From: Agelaius tricolor
Taxonomy: Eukaryota > Chordata > Aves > Passeriformes > Icteridae
DNA: 64,000 nt
NCBI GenBank assembly: GCA_023055355.1
Contig: JALJCS010000056.1
Location: 310,001-374,000, forward strand
Reading direction: 5' to 3'
Shown: positions 53,591 through 63,417 of the stretch, in pieces
How positions within the stretch are numbered: position 1 is the stretch's first letter
Layout of the letters: each line of letters opens with the position of its first letter
Position numbers and translations under genes: made by a program
The notes under the pieces: model-generated
The model's database searches: none
The model's input: the letters and a program-made list of their open reading frames with translations, nothing else
Told to the model about the DNA's origin: nothing

Positions 53591-54717
53591 AGATTGAAAG
53601 TTATGAGAAAATTGGGGGAAAACTGGAGGAAGGTAAGTGGAAATTACTGGATGGGAGAGAACTAGTCTCTAAAGGTTTTACCAGGACAATTTTGAGAAAA
53701 CCGCACCAGCGAACACATTGGGGGGCTCAGGCCCTGGCTGAACAGTTTTTGAAATTTTACGGGTGCAGAGGAATTTATGAATTGGCCAAACAAGAGGTAC
53801 AGGGATGCCTGATCTGCCAGAAAATTAACAAAACTAAAGTGAGACAGGCAATCTTGGGGAGTCGCCCTGTGGCGTACTGACCTTTTGAAAGAATTCAAGT
53901 CAATTTTACTGAATTGCCCAAGGTGGGAAGGTTCAAATTTTTGCTTGTAATAGTAGACAAATTGACACATTGGGTGGAAGCTTTCCCCAGTCCAAGGGCA
54001 ACGGCTCAGACAGTGTCCAGGAAATTGCTGGAGGAAATTGTGCCCCGATATGGGGTGGTGAATTACATAGACTCAGATCAAGGGACTCATTTTACTTCGA
54101 AGATTATTAAGCAGATGGCAGAGGCACTAGGCATTCGATGGGAATACCACACCCCGTGGCATCCCCAGAGCTCAGGCCAGGTTGAAAGGATGAATCAGAC
54201 TTTGAAGACGCAGTTGTCTGAATTAATTTTAGAAACCCAGATGTCCTGGCTGAAGTGCCTCCCTCTTGCCTTGCTTAATATCAGGACAATGCCTCATTCA
54301 GAGACGGGGCTCTCACCATTTGAGATGCTGTATGGAATGCCATATAAGCACGGGATGCCGGTGGGACACCCCAGATTGGAGGATAGCCAAATTCAACCGT
54401 ACTTAGTAGCGATAAATAAAAACCTACAGGAACTAAGGAAACAGGGGATAGTATCTCAGAGCGCCCCTCTGGGATTTGCTATCCACAAAATTCAACCAGG
54501 TGACAGAGTACTTGTGAAAGTGTGGAAAGACATACCCCTCTCCCCTCACTGGGAAGACCCCTTTCTTGTCCTTCTAACAACAGACACGGCCATTCGGACG
54601 GCGGAAAAAGGTTGGACACACGCGTCCAGAGTGAAGAAGGTCGAGCATCAAGAAGAGGTTCCCGAGGATCACCTCTTCTCCAGGCAACCTGAAGATCAAG
54701 CTCTAGTGTCCTCATAA
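53591..54717 (+). pseudogene. pol: Integrase of provirus D2
   Basis: Zinc domain complete (HQRTH near 53706, CLIC near 53810). TGA at 53878-53880, then QVNFTELP in which the first catalytic Asp is Asn. The frame from 53914 is open for 267 codons: VDKLTHWVEAFP, YIDSDQGTHFTSK, SSGQVERMNQTL and IQPGDRVLVKVW. It stops at 54715-54717, directly followed by the ATG of the Cys-rich ORF. Confidence 0.88.
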
Positions 54718-54915
54718 ATGACCGACGGTGAACAGATAGGTTGTATACTGTCAGATTGTGTATGCTATCCGTTTGTACACTTCAAGTGTGAGTATTGTCA
54801 AGGGGTTTTTGTTATACATAGCAGAAGGGCGCAGAGTCCAAAAGGATTGTGCACTCAGTGTTTGGAGGAAGAGCTTGAGCTGACTGACCGCATTCTAACC
54901 CTAGCCACAAATTAA
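54718..54915 (+). CDS. Small Cys-rich accessory ORF (D2 copy)
   Basis: 65 codons, ATG abutting the pol stop (TAAATG). Sequence features in order: Cys at residue 9, DCVCYPF at about 14-20, FKCEYC at 22-27, then a basic SRRAQSPKG segment, LCTQC at about 46-50, and a Leu/Glu-rich C-terminal helix (EEELELTDRILTL). No signal peptide or membrane segment. The two CxxC pairs 17 residues apart suggest a small zinc finger, with a possible RNA- or protein-binding role; that is inference. Identical product in D1, and a decayed relative in family A. I do not know a named retroviral gene like it. Confidence 0.58.
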   Translation: MTDGEQIGCILSDCVCYPFVHFKCEYCQGVFVIHSRRAQSPKGLCTQCLEEELELTDRILTLATN

Positions 54916-54970
54916 GGAATCATCGAATTAGACTCACAAGAGTGGTCCCACATTTTTCAGAACAGGGTAC

Positions 54971-56765
54971 ATGGAAAACTCAAATCAAAGGCAGAGATAT
55001 TGGATGTGGAGTGTCGAAAATCAATCAAGGTACCATGCAGCTCAGATGCTGTCAAGATATCGAGGTGGGGTGCCTTTAAGAGGAGGTATGCAGCAAGGTC
55101 TGAGAATGTATTCCCTGAAGAGTACTCCTGCTGCCGCGAAGATGGTCTTCCTCGCCACTGGTGGCACCCCAGGGGGCAGAGGCAAAGGCAGAGAAGTATG
55201 CCTGGTGGGAATCCTGATTGGCCTGAGCCTAGCCATGTGTGGGACGCAGAGTCTGCATATTGAGACCCCGTTCCATGACAGAAATCAGAGCTCCATGGAC
55301 GAGTGTGGTAAGTCCACTCAGATGGTCTCAATTGAGCAAAGGGACGGGGAGATCTCAGCATACCAAGCCCCGGAGGAGTGCATCAGGGTGTCTGGCAGGT
55401 GCTGTTTGATAAACGGCACTTGGGTCAAATTGTGCAGATCAGGCAAAGAGATCTTGTGTTTAGATCTGAAGGCGGGGACGCAGAACGGGCAGTCAGACAA
55501 GCACCAACACCGAGTACTGAAAAGGAATGTAGAACCAATGTCAATCCCCATTTGCAGTCAATGTAACCGAACAATGTGGGTTGGGGAAAAGACAGAATCA
55601 ATTTTTTAGCATATCACCAGGTGAATCCATTGTGTTATGACAATTCGAAACTGGGAATGTGTGTGATGAACGGGAAAATGTACTGGGTGGGAAGAAATGT
55701 AAAATTTGATAGCAAATTCACCCTGAACAGAGAGCCGATCATATTGGACTTAGCACAGGCAAACGATGATAGAGTCTGCCTGCAATATGATAGGGCTGTC
55801 TGTTTTGCGAGAAACAAAGATGGAATAGATCCTGAGGGAAAAATGAGATAGATTACTCAGGAGCTGAAAAGGAGGGAGTCAGAACTGAGAAAGAAAAGGG
55901 TAGAACAGGAAAGATTGAAAACTTTGGGAGAGCAATACAAATTGCTCAAAAAACAATATGCTGATGGGGAACTACCTTCTCCAGACTGGAACTTATTCAT
56001 TGATTTAATGCAGGAAATTGCCATGGAATTGGGATTGTCAAACTGTTGGATTTGCGGGGGGCTGAAGTCGGCAGAGAAGTGGCCTTGGAAGGGTGAAGGT
56101 TTGGCTCTGGAACAGCTTTTGAAATGGGACAACCAAGGGTCTCAAAATTGGCACAGAGACCTGAGGGATGGGTGTTGGATCAACGAGTGATTGGGACGAT
56201 CTGCATCAGTTGAGAAGGGAAAGAATATACTGAAATGGTGGGGTACACTCCGTGTATAACTACTCTGACAGTAAATTTTAACAGCAAGAGCAAAGTCTGG
56301 CAACCAGAACCTCCTACAGGGTACTGGAGTCAAAAAAACAAAACGAATTGCGATTGGAATGGTCAAATAGGACTTTGCTGGGTCAAGAGTACCGGAGCCA
56401 ATCCTTACCAATCCTTGGCAGGCCTGAGAGAATATTGGGGAGACCCAGGGAAAACTAATATCAGGTGGAAAGCCCCAGATGGAATTTATTGGATTTGTGG
56501 AAAAAAGCATACAGTGAGTTACCTCCAAGGTGGAAAGGATCATGCACTTTGGGCATGATCCGTCCAGTTTTCTTCACTCTCCCCCTAAACAAAAAGTAAC
56601 CTACTAGGGGCTCCTCTGTATGAGACCCTGAGGAGGGAGCGAAGAAGCTTGAAGAAAATGATACCTGTCATAAGTGGCAGGCAAACTTGGGGAGAGGAGG
56701 AGTGGCCAGCAGCAAGAATAATTGATTATTATGGGCCGGCCACATGGGCTCAGGACGGAAGCTAT
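54971..56765 (+). pseudogene. env: Envelope gene of provirus D2, truncated by element E
   Basis: Starts MENSNQRQRY at 54971 with an Arg-rich leader of about 75 residues, then hydrophobic CLVGILIGLSLAMC near 55201. Surface-subunit frame open to 55609, then 55576-55851, 55915-56190 and 56235-56558 in shifted frames, with Cys and Trp conserved relative to D1 (MNGKMYWVGRNVKF). Cleavage site RERR at 56634-56645, then the start of the transmembrane subunit, LKKMIPVISGRQTW. The gene is cut at 56765 by element E. After 55197 it is clearly diverged from the D1 env. Confidence 0.85.
55000..55263 (+). CDS. Arg-rich ORF overlapping the env leader (D2 copy)
   Basis: 87-codon frame, offset relative to env, counterpart of 30828-31091. 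Contains KISRWGAFKRRYAA and RGQRQRQR. It might be a translated overlapping frame or only the shadow of the Arg-rich env leader; its preservation in D1 is not independent. Confidence 0.3.
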   Translation: MDVECRKSIKVPCSSDAVKISRWGAFKRRYAARSENVFPEEYSCCREDGLPRHWWHPRGQRQRQRSMPGGNPDWPEPSHVWDAESAY

Positions 56766-57382
56766 TGTGAAAAATGCATGTATTTTATGATTGGCTTTTC
56801 GCAAATATTAAAATGAATATTATATGTGTTGTGTTAGAAATAAATGCTGTATTAATTCTCTTAAGTACTGTGTTAAATATAGTTTTAGGTTATAAAAATT
56901 GTTAAAATAGAAATGATGCTATGTAGGATACTTTTTTAAAAAGAAAGGACTCGCAGTGAGATAGCAGCCACAGGACACCTAAATCTTTAAGAGAAAAAGA
57001 ATTTATTGCCCTCTTGTCAGAAGAAACTAACTTCTTCACGCCTTGAAGGCGCTGTTAGGCTTCGGAGGAAGAAGGAGGAAGAAGTTGAGGATGACCAGAC
57101 AGAATCCTGTATTTGAATGGAATTTATGCATCATGTATGAGGTGCATGAATATGCAACAGGCTATTGCTTTTAATGGTTAATCCTTTGTTAACGGGTGTC
57201 CTGGCTCGTGCTGCCCTGAAAAAGGTACCCGGACGTCCGTAACTCTTTGTATTTGTTGTCTCATATTGTCCTAATTCAAATTGTCCAAATTATTATTGCT
57301 CTAATTGTATTACTATTTTATAACCATTTTATTACTATTAAACTTTTAAAATTTTAAAAACTAGTGATTGGCATTTTTCACA
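56766..57382 (+). mobile_element. 5' LTR of element E (617 bp)
   Basis: Termini TGTGAAAAATGC and GCATTTTTCACA are a perfect 12-bp inverted repeat. AT-rich promoter region; CTATTAAACTTTTAAAATTTTAAAAAC near the 3' end is the poly(A) area. Closely similar to 37955-38580 and related to 6926-7497. Confidence 0.92.
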
Positions 57383-57386
57383 ATTA

Positions 57387-57404
57387 TGGTAGCAGAGGAT
57401 GGTT
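57387..57404 (+). promoter_or_regulatory. Primer-binding site, initiator tRNA-Met
   Basis: TGGTAGCAGAGGATGGTT, four bases after the LTR, is complementary over all 18 bases to the 3' end of vertebrate initiator tRNA-Met as I know it. This is an uncommon primer among vertebrate retroviruses. Confidence 0.88.
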
Positions 57405-57927
57405 ACTAACACCTCTCTGCCGGTGCTTTAGGAGAGTCAGAGTGGAGAAGGCACGCCCTGCCCTATTTGGCAGCCTTGCTCTGTTTCCCCTAGTGTGACC
57501 GACAGACGCAGGTTGTGATCGGTGGACAAGAGGAGACAATAAAACAAAGAAAAGGGAGAAAGGCTCCCTACAACCACGGTAATTGGCCCCCTAATACTAG
57601 TAGTGTGCACGAAGAACCCAGGAAGGAAAAGGGATTGGTAAGTATTTCTCGGGGGGGCAGGTACGGGGGGATGAATGTGTGTGAATGAGATGCGGGCTGG
57701 TTGTCCCTGACCTGCCAAGTGAGTGCTGGAGTCTCCCATGCTGCGTTTCTGGCTTTCTGCGAGGGAAGCGGCCAGTAAAGAGACGAAGCGAGTGATAAGA
57801 GTGAAAGAATCCCCCGGGGTAACTGAGACTGGGTCTCAGGGAGGGGTTAGACCCCTCGGAAGTAGGGAGCAATGTTTCCTAGCCCAATCCACTAGGAAAC
57901 AGGACAGGAGGGGCCCCTAAAAACCTG

Positions 57928-58215
57928 CTGGGTTGAGGGATTTATATTCCAAGAGCATCCAAGACCAGGGTTGAGCAGAATTCTGTCGGAGTGAGGATAT
58001 GCCCGAGAACACCCAGGGTGGGACAACGCAGCTAGACTGAGGGATAAAAATTTTGCCCAACAGGATCCGGGGTTGGACAACACAGCCAAGAAAAAAATTT
58101 AAATGCCCAAGAGCATCTGTAGTTGTACCACACCGCTGGGTTGAGGGACAGAAAAATTGCCAAAGAGCATCTGGGGTTGGACAACACATCTGGTTTGAGG
58201 GATATCCAATAGCAC
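57928..58215 (+). repeat. Tandem repeat of about 60 bases in the leader
   Basis: Four to five diverged units built on AAGAGCATC..GGGTTGGACAACAC..CTGGGTTGAGGGATA...ATTGCC. The last two, AAGAGCATCTGTAGTTG (58108) and AAGAGCATCTGGGGTTGG (58162), are clearest, being 54 bases apart. Confidence 0.75.
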
Positions 58216-58371
58216 CGGGACTGGCCAGTAACACCTAAACTTGTAATAGGTGATGTGAAAGTAAAAGGTACCTTATTGTTGTCTTGTTATGTGTGTGAGA
58301 GTGAGTCACACACAAAAACAATCTCAACTTCCCGGGCAGGTGGGAAGGGGGGGGCAGTGGAAAGAGGACTG

Positions 58372-58470
58372 TGCGACCTGCACACCAGGTTATTGTTCCC
58401 CAGGCAGGGGGACTTTTGGCCAAAGGGCGTGAGTGACCTGCACACCAGGCTAGTGTTCCCCGAGCATGTG
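58372..58470 (+). repeat. Two-unit tandem repeat (about 59-bp unit)
   Basis: GACCTGCACACCAGGTTATTGTTCCCCAGGCAGGGGGACTTT is followed by GACCTGCACACCAGGCTAGTGTTCCCCGAGCATGTGAGGGGG. A third, weaker GTGAGTGAC half-unit follows. Confidence 0.75.
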
Positions 58471-58980
58471 AGGGGGCCGTAGCTGAAGAGTGTGAGTGAC
58501 ACACAGACAGCCTCACAAGTGAACTCGCACCGGAGGCAACCAGAGTCAGGGCCCTTCCAGGAGGCCCGGCAACACTGAGACCCGGAGGCCAACCCCAAGG
58601 CGAGGGGGGTGCCACAAGGACCCGTGATATTCTGGTAACAGGGATCCACTTTGTGTCTTGAGAGTGTGAAGGAATGTGTGGAAGTGAATAAGAAATAAAA
58701 GTGAGTGAATGTAGACGAATGAAAGTATAGGTAATGTAGATTGTGCATTTTAAGCCTTACCATATCTCCTTGGAGGGAGGTGTATTGTATTGAAAAGCAG
58801 TGTGAGAAAAAGGGGGTTTTTTAGGTGTAGGTAGTTAAAAGAAAAGTGGTATTTAAGCTGTTAGTGAAAGTGAGAAACAGAGGCAGGAGATTAATAGATA
58901 AGATCTTGAAAATGGAACAGAAAACCAGTAAGTTGGATACAAGGAAAAAAGGGGAATAAAAGCATACTAGAAGAGATACC

Positions 58981-59600
58981 CCTAAGACTATGACTCTCTT
59001 AAGGCGACTTGAGAAAGTCTAGTTACAACTGGGCATAGCTGCAGAGATCGCACCTCCTTGTGGTCCCACTGGTAAGCCCTTAACAGGGTGACTAAGTCGA
59101 TCTCTGCCCCAGTCCGGGAGCCGTTGGGACTCACCAGCCCAACGGTTCCTTCCAAATTTCGGTGAAACAAATTCCTCGGTGTAAGTCGCTAGTCTTACTA
59201 CCTGAAACCTGGCCCCCCGGTCAGACAGGGGCGACGGGTTCGGAAGTGGGCTGACCACCCAGTCTGTTCCCGATGACGAATTCGGTCATGATTCGGCTAT
59301 TCCAAATCCAGATCCATTCCTCGGAGGAGGGAACTGTGGGCGGCAGTTACACCTTACTAGGGTATCGGTGGGCACTCAGACCTCCCGAGATGATTTCTTA
59401 ACATCTAAAACCACCAAATTGACAGAAGATGAATTGGGCTTGCTGGTGAGCCACAAGCCAGTTAGGTAGCTCATAGTGGGTAGGGACAGGAACTTTAATT
59501 CACAACGCGTCAAATACCACCTGATTCGGACCAATCTTACCGGACTTGTACCGATTTACTGGATTTGTCCAAGGTGGATGGGCCACCTTTACTTAACCCA
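58981..59600 (+). other. Unassigned part of element E
   Basis: About 600 bases without recognisable retroviral protein. A short segment near 59420-59470 (DELGLLVSHKPV) has coding character but no identified family. Possibly degraded gag matrix or an insertion. Confidence 0.4.
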
Positions 59601-59679
59601 GAAAAGGAACATATATTATTTATATGTGTTCAATATATAGCCCTTTGGGAGTTATGTTAGCAAACAGAAATACAACTGC

Positions 59680-60420
59680 TTGCAAAATACAGGGTATGCA
59701 GAAGTTAATGAGAAAAACATGCAAACTTGTGAATTACATACTTTAAAAAGAGCATTAGAATATTTAACACAAAAGAAAGGAGTTCTATATTGATTGAAGG
59801 TATGCCTTTAGAGTAGCACATACTTTAAGAAAAATTTAAAAAGGGAGATTACTTAATTCAAGAAGAAAAGGATTAGTACATGAGAAACTTATTTTAGAGG
59901 TTTTAGAGGCATTAAAATTTCCTAAGAGAGATAGCTATAGTACATATTAAGGGACACCAAAAGGTAAAGACCCAGAAATAAGAAGAAATAATTTGGGAGA
60001 TCAGGAAGCTAAAGATGCAGCAGAAAATAGAGCTGAAAGAGTTAATATTAACTCCAAATGAAGAAAAATTAGAAATTCCAAAATTTAAGGAAGCAGAGAA
60101 AAAAAGAATTAAAACAAGATAGGTGGTGAACAAGATAAATCGGGGAAATAGAAACATCTTGATGGAAGACAATTAGATAATAAAATGCTTACTAGGGAAT
60201 CGTAGAAGACATGTATCAAAAAGCCCAGTGGGATACTCAGGCTTTGTGTGATCATTTTTTTAGGAACTATGGGTGCATTGGGATTTTTGGAGTAGAAAAA
60301 CAAGTAACTGAAAGATGTATAATTTGCCAAAGGATAAATAAAAGGGTGAGGAGATAAACAACATGAGAAGGTCGTGAGTTAGCTCGTCGACCATTTCAAG
60401 TATCCAAGCAGAAGTTTAGA
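59680..60420 (+). pseudogene. pol: Displaced RNase H and integrase zinc-domain fragment of element E
   Basis: CELHTLKRALEYLTQKKG near 59730 matches the RNase H Glu strand of provirus A (2911). Then the RNase H tail NLGDQEAKDAAEN near 59990, a zinc-domain segment ending VTERCIICQR near 60310 (with a stop-broken frame), and VRRXT-type sequence to 60370. In provirus A this stretch lies after RT; here it lies before gag. Many stops and frameshifts. Confidence 0.75.
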
Positions 60421-60529
60421 TTTGTTAAGCTCTAGATTTATTTGTACAAAACCGTTCATTCCAGAAGAAAGAGAATATACCACATGCTGGGGTGGGGGGG
60501 AGATTGTAAGAAAATAACATGTTTAAAAA

Positions 60530-61140
60530 GCAAAAAAAGAAAAACGGTGAAAGAAAAAGGCTGAGAACAAAATATTACCTCATCCATTCCCGTTTGTTCC
60601 CCCACTCGTTCGCGGCTGCACCACCCCCTCAGCCCCTGTGCCGGCTCCGGCACAGTCCGTCTGCCTCAGTCCCGACCGCCTGGCCCGCGGCCCCTCCGCT
60701 GGCCGTGCCGGCGGGGTGGGGGTCTGTCCTGCCGTGTGAACCGTGGTCACCGCGCCGACCGCACCGAGGGGGGGTCCCGTCTGCCCCGTCTGCCCCATCC
60801 CCGGCTGCCCTGACTCTGGTCGGCTACCGCCGCAGCAGTCGGGGTCAGTCGCCTGCTTTGTCTTTGCCAGATCAGTTGCCATTAGCCATGTGGGGGCTAT
60901 CCACGCTCCAGCTCGGTCTGCACCGGATGATCCTCCTCGGGCGATTCCGCCTGCAGACCCCGCCTTTGGAGGACCGAGACTCGGCACTATGCCGAATCCC
61001 ACCCGTCCTGCCCCGAGCTCCGTTCCCTTGGTAACCACAGCTCCGGCTGGTCAGGGGAACTCTCTAAAGGAATCACCTTATCGAAACACTAAAAGTTCAG
61101 TTAAAAGAAAGCCCTCTCCTGATTCTTCCTAAAAATGCGG
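60530..61140 (+). other. GC-rich linker-like region of element E gag
   Basis: Open frame 60519-61034 and an overlapping one at 60743-61132 encode Pro/Ser/Arg-rich sequence. A Pro-rich linker between matrix and capsid is usual for this family, and capsid follows at 61180, so it is plausibly the gag linker, but no definite motif is seen. Confidence 0.45.
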
Positions 61141-61179
61141 GAGAAAGGGTATAGAAGATAAAAGTCCAAAAAGAATAAG

Positions 61180-61560
61180 ATAAAAGGATTGGTCTATTTC
61201 CATTAAGAGAGGTTCCCATAGGAGAGGGTGGACGGGAGTTTGTAAATGCTCCTTTGACTTCGTCTGAGGTCTGAAATTTTAAGAAATAAATAAAAGAGAT
61301 ATCTGGAGGATCCCATAGGCATAGCTGAACAATTAGACCAATTTTTAGGTCCAAACATTTATACTTGAGAGGAGATGCGGTCTATAATGAAAATTATATT
61401 TTTCTCAGGAAGAAATGCAGTTAATCAGAGGAGCTGAAATAAAAGCTTGGGAAAAAAGATAATCCGCGGGGACCCCCAGAGAAGACAAAATGCCAACTGT
61501 ACCTCCTGAGTGGGGTCAAAATAATGAGGAGGGGAGGAAACACATGAATAATTATCATAA
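61180..61560 (+). pseudogene. gag: Capsid fragment of element E gag
   Basis: On +, interrupted by stops, PLREVPIGEGGREFVNAPLT near 61195 matches the capsid start of D1/D2 (FPLWEVPM...GFVHAP), and FLRKKCS.. / EIKAWEKR near 61420-61460 match the region before their NAQGEQ segment. No zinc knuckle is recognisable downstream, so nucleocapsid appears deleted or decayed. Confidence 0.65.
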
Positions 61561-61783
61561 TTACATAATCAAGGGAATAAATGAGAAAGCATATCAAGTC
61601 GAAATGCAAAAATAAAAAAGGTTTTTAAGGACAGCTTTTTAGAGGGAAAAGAAGAAAGTCCAACTAAATAGATAAACAAACTTAAGAGAATTAGGGAAAT
61701 GGTCATCAGCAAGCGGAAGATCTGAAAATCTTTGAAGAGATGGGCACAGAGGAGGAATAGGGAGGTCATAAGCTCTATTTTTT

Positions 61784-62120
61784 TTGGAGCGCAAATACCA
61801 TCTGGATCCTGTGATAACTTTAAAAGTGGGTCCCCAAGAAGAAGAATTGGAATTTGTAATAGACACAGGGGCAGAGAGAAACTGCCTGTTAAATATTCCA
61901 AAAGGTTATAGTGTGAGCAAACATATAGTGAAAGTAACAGGGGCAAAAGGAGAAAGTTTTACAGTTCCGGTCATTAAAGATGTGGTAATTGAGGGGGAAA
62001 ACTAAAATTTGGATGAGAGATGTCTTATTGGTCCCAGGGGCAGGTAGCAATTTATTGGAGAGAGTCTTACAAGTGCAATTAGGAATAAGCGTTATACCGG
62101 AAAATGACAGCTAGTTTTAA
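61784..62120 (+). pseudogene. pro: Protease of element E
   Basis: Frame 61784-62005 reads KVGPQEEELEFVIDTGAERN, with the Asp-Thr-Gly-Ala active site kept, then VKVTGAKGESFTVPV. A stop at 62003-62005 precedes the part ending near SNLLERVLQVQLG. Provirus A lacks the active-site half, so this is the best protease of the family in the window, but it is broken. Confidence 0.82.
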
Positions 62121-62149
62121 AATTAGGCCAAGAAGATAAAGAAAAAAAA

Positions 62150-63417
62150 ATCAACAAAGTAGTTTGGGCTGGGAAGGAAATAGGGGAGGATTAGATATTG
62201 ACCCCATAAGAGTTACAGTTGAGAGAGAAGATTGTCCCATACATGTACATTAGTATCCTGTATCTTTAGAAGGACGGGAAGGTTTGAAGCCAGTAATAGA
62301 AGGACTAATAAAGGATGGGACATTAGAACCTTGTATGTCTCCTCATAATACCCCTATTCTCCCAGTAAAGAAGTCCAGTGGGAGTTATAGACTAGTACAA
62401 GACTTAAGGGAGGTTAATAAAAGAACTCAGACTCGCTACCCAGTGGTACCAAATCCTTATACTCTTCCAAGTCCCACCCCAGCATCAGTAGTCTATTGCA
62501 GTAGATCTTAAAGAGGCTTTTTGGGCTTGCCCACTAGCCAAGGAGAGCCAAGATATTTTTGACTTCAAATGAGAGGATCCAAAAAAAAACCCAAAAAAAC
62601 CCTGGGAGAAAGCAGCAATTAAGATGGACAAAATTACCACAGGGGTTTACAGAATCCCCAAACTTATTTGGGCAAGCTTTAGAAACAATACTACTAGATT
62701 TCCCTACTCCTCCTAGAATACAAATTATCCAATATGTAGATGATCTTCTACTATCTGAAGAAGCTGAAGTTGAAGTGAGAGAAGCTACTATATATCTTTT
62801 GAATTTTTTCAGGTAAAAGAGGACTAAGGGTATCAAAAAGGAAACTGTAATTTGTAGAACCAGAGGTAAAATATCTTAGACAATAAATAAAATTAGCGGG
62901 AAACCAAACCATGAGAAAATTGCAAGAGAAAATTGCAAGAATTTTATCCCTTCTCCCTCCCTCTTCAAAGAGGGAGATAAGAAAATTACCTAGATTATTG
63001 AAATTATATAGATTATAGATTGAGGGGTACACACAGGCAGTAAAATTTGTGTATGAAAAATTGACAGAAGGAGATGATATAAAACTGACCAAGGAAGATA
63101 TTGTTAAATTAAAAGAGTTGAAGTTAAAACTAGCCTAAGTACCAGCTTTAAGCTTACCTTTGTCAGAAAAATCCTTTATCATTTATACATAAATACAGAA
63201 AATAGAGTAGCTCATAAAATTTTAATTGAGGAGTGAGGAAGAGCAAAAAATATCTACTAGCTTATATATCAGAGATGTTAGACCCAGGAAGCCACACCTA
63301 GCGAGTATGTATTTATGTTATAACAGCTCCTGCAATCCTAGTAAAAGAAAGTTGTAAGCTTACTTTTGGAAGTAAATTAGTTGAGCACACCTCGTACCAT
63401 CTGAGGTGTGTTGAATC
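62150..63417 (+). pseudogene. pol: Reverse transcriptase of element E
   Basis: LEPCMSPHNTPILPVKKSSG near 62326, VQDLREVNKRTQTRYPVVPNPYTL, KLPQGFTESPNLFGQALE near 62625 and IIQYVDDLLLSEE near 62724 (YVDD). Thumb and connection follow with frequent stops to about 63417, where similarity to provirus A (at about 2580) ends at an A-rich run. The insert AAAAAAAACCCAAAAAAACCC near 62580 breaks the frame. Confidence 0.85.

Larger units (their letters stand above)
39236..56765 (+). mobile_element. Gammaretrovirus-like provirus D2, with nested ERVK, 3'-interrupted
   Basis: Same gene order as D1 on the opposite strand: 5' LTR 39236-39879, gag, pro, pol, Cys-rich ORF, env. It is interrupted twice: an ERVK provirus (42297-51641, duplication GCATTG) splits protease, and element E (from 56766) cuts env in the transmembrane subunit after GCTAT; the rest of env and the 3' LTR are not in the window. 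From about 40722 to 55197, leaving out the ERVK, it is nearly identical to D1. Confidence 0.9.
57405..58980 (+). other. Long 5' leader of element E
   Basis: Untranslated-type sequence homologous near its start to the A-prime leader (7740-8241). It contains two tandem-repeat patches (57928-58215 and 58372-58470). Reading frames on either strand here lack retroviral motifs. Confidence 0.65.

Noticed and set aside
27904..56765. D1 and D2 as one large palindrome or a single folded-back insertion
   Set aside because: LTRs, leaders and env differ between the arms and 1.5 kb of unrelated sequence separates them, so they are two proviruses with a shared inner block.
57928..58215. CRISPR-like array
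   Set aside because: Units are diverged, contiguous and without unique spacers, in a vertebrate retroviral leader.
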